Assembly: GCA_903929895.1 (NCBI GenBank)
Contig: CAIYWM010000551.1
Coordinates: forward strand, 1-10,639
From: an uncultured Alphaproteobacteria bacterium
GTDB lineage: Bacteria > Pseudomonadota > Alphaproteobacteria > Reyranellales > Reyranellaceae
Length of the DNA: 10,639 nt
Direction of reading: 5' to 3'
Below are positions 6,967 through 10,639 of the stretch, piece after piece. The notes beneath the pieces are model-generated. The model was given only the letters and a program-made list of their open reading frames with translations. It made no database searches and was not told the DNA's origin. The first letter of the stretch is position 1. Each line of letters starts with the position of its first letter. The translations under genes were made by a program, and so were the position numbers.

Positions 6967-8217
6967 CTACTCTTTCTTGAGAATTACGACCGAGGCCACG
7001 GCCTCCTCCATGCCGATCACGCCGCCGCCATTCTCGGCGAGCGCGACCTTGGCCCCCTCCACCTGACGGGCACCGGCCTCGCCGCGCAGCTGCGTGGCGA
7101 GTTCGGCCAGCATCGACAGGCCGGTGGCGCCCACCGGATGGCCCTTCGAGACCAGGCCGCCCGAGGTGTTGACCGGCAGCCTGCCGCCGGGGCCGGTAGC
7201 GCCGGATTCGACGAACTTGCCGCCCTCGCCCTCGGGGCAGAAGCGCAGCATCTCGCACTGGTAGATCTCGCAGAAGCTGGTGGCGTCATGGACTTCGGCG
7301 ACGTCGATGTCTTCGGGTCCCAGTCCGGCCATCCGGTAGGCCTTGTCGGCGGCCGCGCGCGTCAGGCCGGGCGCGTCGAGGTTGCGGTACATGCCGCCCG
7401 AGAAGCCGACGCCTGCGATTTTCACGGCGCGGTCCTGCACGTGCCTGGGCTGCTTCGCGAGATACTCCGCGGAGCACAGCAAGGCGGCCGCCGCGCCGTC
7501 ACCGATCGGCGCGCACATGGCACGGGTCAGCGGGAAGGACACGGGCCGGTCCTCCAGCACCGACTGCGGCGTCATCTGGAAGCGGTACTGCGCCTTCTCG
7601 TTCAGCGCGCCGTAATTGTGGTTCTTGGCGGCGCCGACCGCGATCTGGGCCTGGGTCGTGCCGTACTTCCACATGTGCCACTTGGCCTGCATGGCATAGG
7701 TATCCATGAAGATCGTACGGTCATCGCCCGGCTTGAACTCGGAGCCGACCATCTTGCCCACCCGGTTCATCTCCTCGACCAGCCGGTCGTGCTGGCTGGT
7801 GATGTAGCCCTGGTTGAACAGGCCCGCGGTGCGCTCGGGCGCCTCCGGGCTGAACAACTTCTCGACGCCCAGGCAAAAGGTGAGTTCGTGGGTGCCTGCC
7901 AGCACGTCCTTCCAGGCGCCCATGAAGGCGGTCGAGGCGGTGGCGCAGGCATTCTCGACGTTGAACATCGGCACCCGCTCGGGGAACAGCCCCTCCTCGA
8001 CCAGCGGCTGGAACAGCGCCTGGCCGCGGATCGAGTTCTGGCCCCAGAAGCCCATGCCGCAATTGCCCAGCCATCCGGTCTCGATGTCGCTGCCCTTTTC
8101 CATGCCGGCATCGGCCAGGGTGCCCATATAGGCCTCGCGGGCGAGGTCGCCGAAGCTCAGGCCGGGGTGCTTCTTGAAGACGGTGGTGTAGGCGCCGATC
8201 ACGTAGACGTCGCGCAT
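6967..8217 (-). CDS. SCP2-type thiolase (acetyl-CoA acetyltransferase / lipid-transfer-protein family)
   Basis: A 416-residue thiolase-fold protein, first gene of its operon. The nucleophile is Cys91 in NVENACATAS. The two histidine motifs are VHDATSF (His310) and SKGHPVGATG (His360). The layout matches the SCP-x thiolase subfamily, which cleaves 3-ketoacyl-CoA esters, often branched or bulky ones such as sterol side chains. Two points are odd: the usual HDCF cysteine is replaced by Ala (HDAT), and the C-terminal glycine loop reads ENGGGVIG, without the cysteine of classic thiolases. Cys316 lies close by but is shifted. Degradative thiolase activity is therefore likely but not certain. The start at ATG 8217 has a TGAGGA Shine-Dalgarno 9-14 bases upstream. 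The gene is nine bases from the dehydrogenase and diverges from the FAD-linked oxidase across 71 bases. Confidence 0.88.
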   Translation of the reverse strand: MRDVYVIGAYTTVFKKHPGLSFGDLAREAYMGTLADAGMEKGSDIETGWLGNCGMGFWGQNSIRGQALFQPLVEEGLFPERVPMFNVENACATASTAFMGAWKDVLAGTHELTFCLGVEKLFSPEAPERTAGLFNQGYITSQHDRLVEEMNRVGKMVGSEFKPGDDRTIFMDTYAMQAKWHMWKYGTTQAQIAVGAAKNHNYGALNEKAQYRFQMTPQSVLEDRPVSFPLTRAMCAPIGDGAAAALLCSAEYLAKQPRHVQDRAVKIAGVGFSGGMYRNLDAPGLTRAAADKAYRMAGLGPEDIDVAEVHDATSFCEIYQCEMLRFCPEGEGGKFVESGATGPGGRLPVNTSGGLVSKGHPVGATGLSMLAELATQLRGEAGARQVEGAKVALAENGGGVIGMEEAVASVVILKKE

Positions 8218-8253
8218 GGGGCGGTTTCCTCAGGTTGGCTTTGGCCGCATTTG

Positions 8254-8276
8254 AGCGTATCCAAACGGCTTACGCT
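8254..8276. promoter_or_regulatory. Inverted repeat in a divergent promoter region, candidate operator
   Basis: AGCGTA (8254-8259) and TACGCT (8271-8276) are perfect inverted arms 11 bases apart. They lie between the divergent starts of the thiolase operon (8217) and the FAD-linked dehydrogenase gene (8289), a natural place for a shared regulator. The right arm directly abuts the ribosome binding site of the dehydrogenase gene. A dyad of 23 bases fits a dimeric repressor, but no second copy or matching regulator was found here. Confidence 0.35.
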
Positions 8277-8281
8277 AGGAG
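8277..8281 (+). promoter_or_regulatory. Ribosome binding site that fixes the FAD-linked dehydrogenase start
   Basis: AGGAG lies seven bases before the ATG at 8289, ideal spacing. It favours that ATG over an in-frame TTG at 8235, which would add 18 residues that have no family match and would run through the inverted repeat. Confidence 0.75.
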
Positions 8282-8288
8282 AACGAAC

Positions 8289-9692
8289 ATGGCTGTAGCG
8301 GCCCAGGCGAGACCCCTCAACGTCGATGCCACGATCGCCGAGCTGAAGGCGCTTTTCGGGGACCGGGTCAGCACCGCGCACGCCGTGCGCGAGCAGCACG
8401 GCAAGGACATTTCGTATCACGAAGCACACCTGCCCGACGCCGTGGTGTTCGCCGAATCGACCGAGGAAGTGCAGCAGATCGTCCAGCTCTGCGCCCGCCA
8501 CAAGACCCCGATCATCCCGTTCGGCACCGGCACCTCGCTGGAAGGCCATATCAGCGCCCCCAATGGCGGCATCTCGCTCGACGTCAGCCGCATGAACAAG
8601 ATCCTGCAGGTCAACGAGGCCGACCTCGACGTGGTGGTGCAGCCCGGCGTCACCCGCAAGCAGCTCAACGAATACCTGCGCGCGACCGGCCTGTTCTTCC
8701 CGATCGATCCCGGCGCCGACGCCTCGATCGGCGGCATGACCAGCACCCGCGCCTCCGGCACCAACGCCGTGCGCTACGGCACGATGCGCGAGAACGTGCT
8801 GTCGCTGCAGGTCGTGACGCCCGACGGGCGGATCATGCAGCTCGGCCGCCGCTCGCGGAAGTCGAGCGCGGGCTACGACCTGGTGAAGCTCTTCGTGGGC
8901 TCAGAGGGCACCCTGGGCGTCATCACCGAGATCACGCTCCGCCTCTACGGCACGCCGGAATCGATGGTCGCCGCGACCTGCGCCTTCGACGACCTCGAGG
9001 GCGCGGTCAATACGGTGATCCAGACCATCCAGTCCGGCATCCCGGTGGCGCGCATCGAGCTGATGGACACCTACACCGTCGACACCGTGAACCAGTATTC
9101 CAAGCTCACGCTGCCGCAGAAGAACCTGCTGCTGCTCGAGTTCCACGGCACGGAGGCCGGCACCAGGGAGCAGGCCGAGATGGTGCAGGCGATCGCCGCC
9201 GAGCATGGCGGCGGCGACTTCGCCTGGACCAACCAGGCCGAGGAGCGCAGCAAGATGTGGCAAGCCCGCCACGACGCGGCCTGGGCCGCCAAGGCCTACA
9301 AGCCGGGCTGGGGCATGTGGGCGACCGATGTCTGCGTGCCGATCAGCAAGCTGGCCGAATGCATCCTCGAGACGCAGAAGGACATCCAGGCCAACGGCCT
9401 CTATGCCCCGATCGTCGGCCATGTCGGCGACGGCAACTTCCATCTCACCATGATGGTCGATCCGGACGACCCGACCTACCTGCCGCGGGCCGAAGGTCTC
9501 AACGACCGCATGATTGCCCGCGCCCAGAACCTCGGCGGCACCTGCACCGGCGAGCACGGCGTCGGCATCGGCAAGATCAAGTACCTCTACCAGGAGCACG
9601 GCGAGGCGATGTCGCTGATGCGCGCCATCAAGAAGGCGATCGACCCGGACAACATCATGAACCCGGGCAAGATCATGGGTCCGATCAACTGA
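8289..9692 (+). CDS. FAD-linked oxidase, D-lactate dehydrogenase (cytochrome)/GlcD family
   Basis: A 467-residue flavoprotein of the vanillyl-alcohol-oxidase fold that oxidises D-lactate or a related D-2-hydroxyacid and passes electrons to cytochrome c or quinone. The FAD-binding domain (about 45-220) shows PFGTGTSLEGH (77-87), PGADASIGGM (141-150) and GSEGTLGVITE (204-214). The C-terminal cap domain has GHVGDGNFH (377-385), GEHGVGIGK (421-429) with conserved Glu422 and His423, and the terminal signature IDPDNIMNPGK (451-461). Length is typical of single-subunit D-lactate dehydrogenases (LDHD type). There is no signal peptide or membrane helix, so it is cytosolic or peripherally bound. No GlcE or GlcF partner gene follows, which makes glycolate oxidase less likely. 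D-2-hydroxyglutarate is another possible substrate. It diverges from the thiolase operon and converges on the EthD-like gene. Confidence 0.92.
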   Translation: MAVAAQARPLNVDATIAELKALFGDRVSTAHAVREQHGKDISYHEAHLPDAVVFAESTEEVQQIVQLCARHKTPIIPFGTGTSLEGHISAPNGGISLDVSRMNKILQVNEADLDVVVQPGVTRKQLNEYLRATGLFFPIDPGADASIGGMTSTRASGTNAVRYGTMRENVLSLQVVTPDGRIMQLGRRSRKSSAGYDLVKLFVGSEGTLGVITEITLRLYGTPESMVAATCAFDDLEGAVNTVIQTIQSGIPVARIELMDTYTVDTVNQYSKLTLPQKNLLLLEFHGTEAGTREQAEMVQAIAAEHGGGDFAWTNQAEERSKMWQARHDAAWAAKAYKPGWGMWATDVCVPISKLAECILETQKDIQANGLYAPIVGHVGDGNFHLTMMVDPDDPTYLPRAEGLNDRMIARAQNLGGTCTGEHGVGIGKIKYLYQEHGEAMSLMRAIKKAIDPDNIMNPGKIMGPIN

Positions 9693-9699
9693 TCCAGTC

Positions 9700-9717
9700 C
9701 GCCCCTAGAGTGGGGCG
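9700..9717. terminator. Short GC hairpin between converging genes, possible bidirectional terminator
   Basis: CGCCCC (9700-9705) pairs with GGGGCG (9712-9717) around a six-base loop. It lies just past the FAD-linked dehydrogenase stop (9692) and overlaps the EthD-like gene's stop (9705-9707). No T-run follows on either strand, so termination strength is doubtful. Confidence 0.4.
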
Positions 9718-10016
9718 CTGATCTGGGTCACGGGCTGGATGGTGGTGAAGTTGGCGATGTCGCCAAAAACTTCGGCCGCGCGCGGTCCGGTCAGGCTGGC
9801 ATTCAAGGCGGCAGCGCTTTCGAAGCTGAAATGAGCGATGGCCAGGTAGGGGGCCGCCCCGCCGTCTCCGGCGGAGAGCCCATGGAGTACCTGCACGCCA
9901 CAAAGCCCCGAGGATTTGAAGGCCTGCTCGACCAGCGGGATGTGGGTGGCTTTGTAATAGGCGGTATCGAAACGGGCGCCGGCGGCGGCGGGATAGAGGA
10001 CGCTGAAGACGATCAT
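9705..10016 (-). CDS. EthD-family small protein (dimeric alpha/beta-barrel)
   Basis: A 103-residue protein of the EthD family in the ferredoxin-like, dimeric alpha/beta-barrel superfamily. Family marks are the FDTAYYKATHIPLV segment (16-29) with His25 and Pro27, the YLAIAHFSFES strand (57-67), and the closing GDIANFTTIQPVTQIS (85-100). EthD itself is needed with a P450 system for ethyl tert-butyl ether breakdown, but its biochemical role is unclear, and most members sit in unrelated pathways. No P450 or ferredoxin gene is adjacent, so no function is proposed. The ATG at 10016 has an AGGAG Shine-Dalgarno with six-base spacing. The gene appears to be monocistronic, lying between a converging dehydrogenase gene and a divergent regulator-like gene. 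Confidence 0.85.
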   Translation of the reverse strand: MIVFSVLYPAAAGARFDTAYYKATHIPLVEQAFKSSGLCGVQVLHGLSAGDGGAAPYLAIAHFSFESAAALNASLTGPRAAEVFGDIANFTTIQPVTQISAPL

Positions 10017-10104
10017 GGGAACTCCTGCTGATTCGGCGCCGCAACCAGCGGCGCGCTACGGCATGGACCATAGGCCGGCGATCGGATTTAAGGTTCTTGG
10101 ATCA

Positions 10105-10120
10105 TCTGAAGAATTCTGAA
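10105..10120. promoter_or_regulatory. Short direct repeat upstream of the winged-helix gene, possible autoregulatory site
   Basis: TCTGAA occurs at 10105-10110 and 10115-10120, exactly ten bases (one helical turn) apart, and the span also contains the palindrome AGAATTCT. OmpR/PhoB-type winged helices typically bind direct repeats at such spacing. With only two six-base copies, chance is a real alternative. Confidence 0.2.
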
Positions 10121-10126
10121 CGACCC

Positions 10127-10639
10127 ATGACCGGCCAACCCCTTCCCGAGATCGCTTTCGGCCCCTTCCGGTTGGACGTGCGCAATCGGCGCCTGTCCCG
10201 GAATGGAACAACCATCGGCTTGGGCGAGCGGGCGCTCGACGTGCTCTGCGCCCTCGTCGCCGCGGAAGGCGCGCTGGTGACGAAGTCGGAGCTGATGGCA
10301 AAAGTCTGGCCGGGCACCAGGGTCGAAGAGAACAACCTGCAGGTGCAGGTCTATGCCCTGCGCCGTGCGCTCGGCGAAGATGGCGACAGCCGCGGCTATG
10401 TCCGCACGGTCTCGGGACGCGGCTATCGGTTCATCGGCGACACGCCGGCCAGTGGCGCAGCCTCGGCTGCAGCGCTACCGGCCCAGGAAATCCGATATTG
10501 CAGGGCGGCGGACGGCACCCACCTTGCGGTCGCCACCCTGGGCGACGGATCCGCCTTGGTCCGTGCGCCGGCCTGGATGAGCCATGTCGAGCATGACCTT
10601 CGCACCACGATCTGGCGCGAGGTGGTGGCTGCTCTCGCC
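10127..10639 (+). CDS. OmpR-type winged-helix protein, probably fused to an alpha/beta hydrolase domain; 3' end outside the window
   Basis: 171 codons of a gene that runs off the right edge. Residues 9-104 form a DNA-binding winged helix of the Trans_reg_C type: FGPFRLDVRNRRLSRNG, LGERALDVLCALV, recognition helix around 68-83 (ENNLQVQVYALRRALG) and wing YVRTVSGRGYRF (91-102). No receiver domain precedes it, so it is not a standard response regulator. After an Ala-rich linker (105-119), residues 121-171 (IRYCRAADGTHLAVATLGDG, then PAWMSHVEHD) resemble the start of alpha/beta hydrolase domains found fused to such winged helices or to cyclases in alphaproteobacteria. That second assignment is from memory and rests on a short stretch. 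The ATG at 10127 lacks a Shine-Dalgarno, so translation may be leaderless. It diverges from the EthD-like gene across 110 bases. Confidence 0.82.
   Translation, partial: MTGQPLPEIAFGPFRLDVRNRRLSRNGTTIGLGERALDVLCALVAAEGALVTKSELMAKVWPGTRVEENNLQVQVYALRRALGEDGDSRGYVRTVSGRGYRFIGDTPASGAASAAALPAQEIRYCRAADGTHLAVATLGDGSALVRAPAWMSHVEHDLRTTIWREVVAALA

Noticed and set aside
6044..7258. Extension of the cyclase frame to 798 residues
   Set aside because: The added part overlaps the complete dehydrogenase gene and is arginine- and glycine-rich shadow sequence. The GTG at 6043 just after the dehydrogenase stop is a better start.
8235..8288. Upstream TTG start for the FAD-linked dehydrogenase
   Set aside because: No ribosome binding site lies at the right spacing, whereas AGGAG precedes the ATG at 8289.
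6034..8298. A 754-codon plus-strand open frame antisense to the dehydrogenase and thiolase genes
   Set aside because: Both minus-strand genes have complete catalytic motifs. The antisense product is compositionally biased and matches nothing.
1..10639. tRNA, rRNA, CRISPR, insertion sequence or phage signatures
   Set aside because: No cloverleaf, regularly spaced repeat array, transposase, terminal inverted repeat or integrase motif was seen. Nearly all of the sequence is accounted for by the genes listed, and no gap exceeds about 110 bases.

Overview
The window looks like ordinary chromosome from a high-GC alphaproteobacterium. The basis is strongly G/C-biased third codon positions, short intergenic gaps, and a gene mix (malonyl-CoA decarboxylase, PaaG-like isomerases, SCP2-type thiolase, class III adenylate cyclase, winged-helix/hydrolase fusion) common in Rhizobiales and Rhodospirillales relatives. 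A Reyranella-like genus is possible but cannot be settled from this sequence. No rRNA, tRNA, CRISPR array, insertion sequence or phage gene is visible.

Layout, left to right. (1) The 3' end of an AlkA-type DNA glycosylase gene (+). (2) A complete malonyl-CoA decarboxylase gene (+), apparently leaderless behind an extended -10 element. A strong hairpin at 1737-1757 follows, between converging genes. (3) A minus-strand operon read from 4323 down to 1763: two tandem PaaG-like enoyl-CoA hydratase/isomerase paralogs, then an SMP-30/gluconolactonase-like protein. (4) Diverging from it, a small single-domain flavodoxin of MioC type (+), which converges on (5). (5) A second minus-strand operon read from 8217 down to 4862: SCP2-type thiolase, MFE2-type short-chain dehydrogenase, and a soluble adenylate cyclase with a GTG start. 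(6) Diverging from it across 71 bases that hold an inverted repeat, an FAD-linked D-lactate/2-hydroxyacid dehydrogenase (+). (7) A converging EthD-family small protein (-). (8) At the right edge, a truncated gene (+) encoding an OmpR-type winged helix fused to what looks like the start of an alpha/beta hydrolase.

Taken together, the centre of the window is an acyl-CoA metabolism neighbourhood. The two isomerase-type crotonases, the hydroxyacyl-CoA-type dehydrogenase and the thiolase could supply later steps of a beta-oxidation-like route, and malonyl-CoA decarboxylase would feed acetyl-CoA. No acyl-CoA dehydrogenase or CoA ligase is present here, so the pathway is incomplete within the window and its substrate is unknown. 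The least routine points are the adenylate cyclase at the end of a thiolase-dehydrogenase operon, the duplicated crotonases that both lack the hydratase glutamates, the thiolase without its usual second cysteine, and the winged-helix/hydrolase fusion. I see no clear candidate for a wholly new system.
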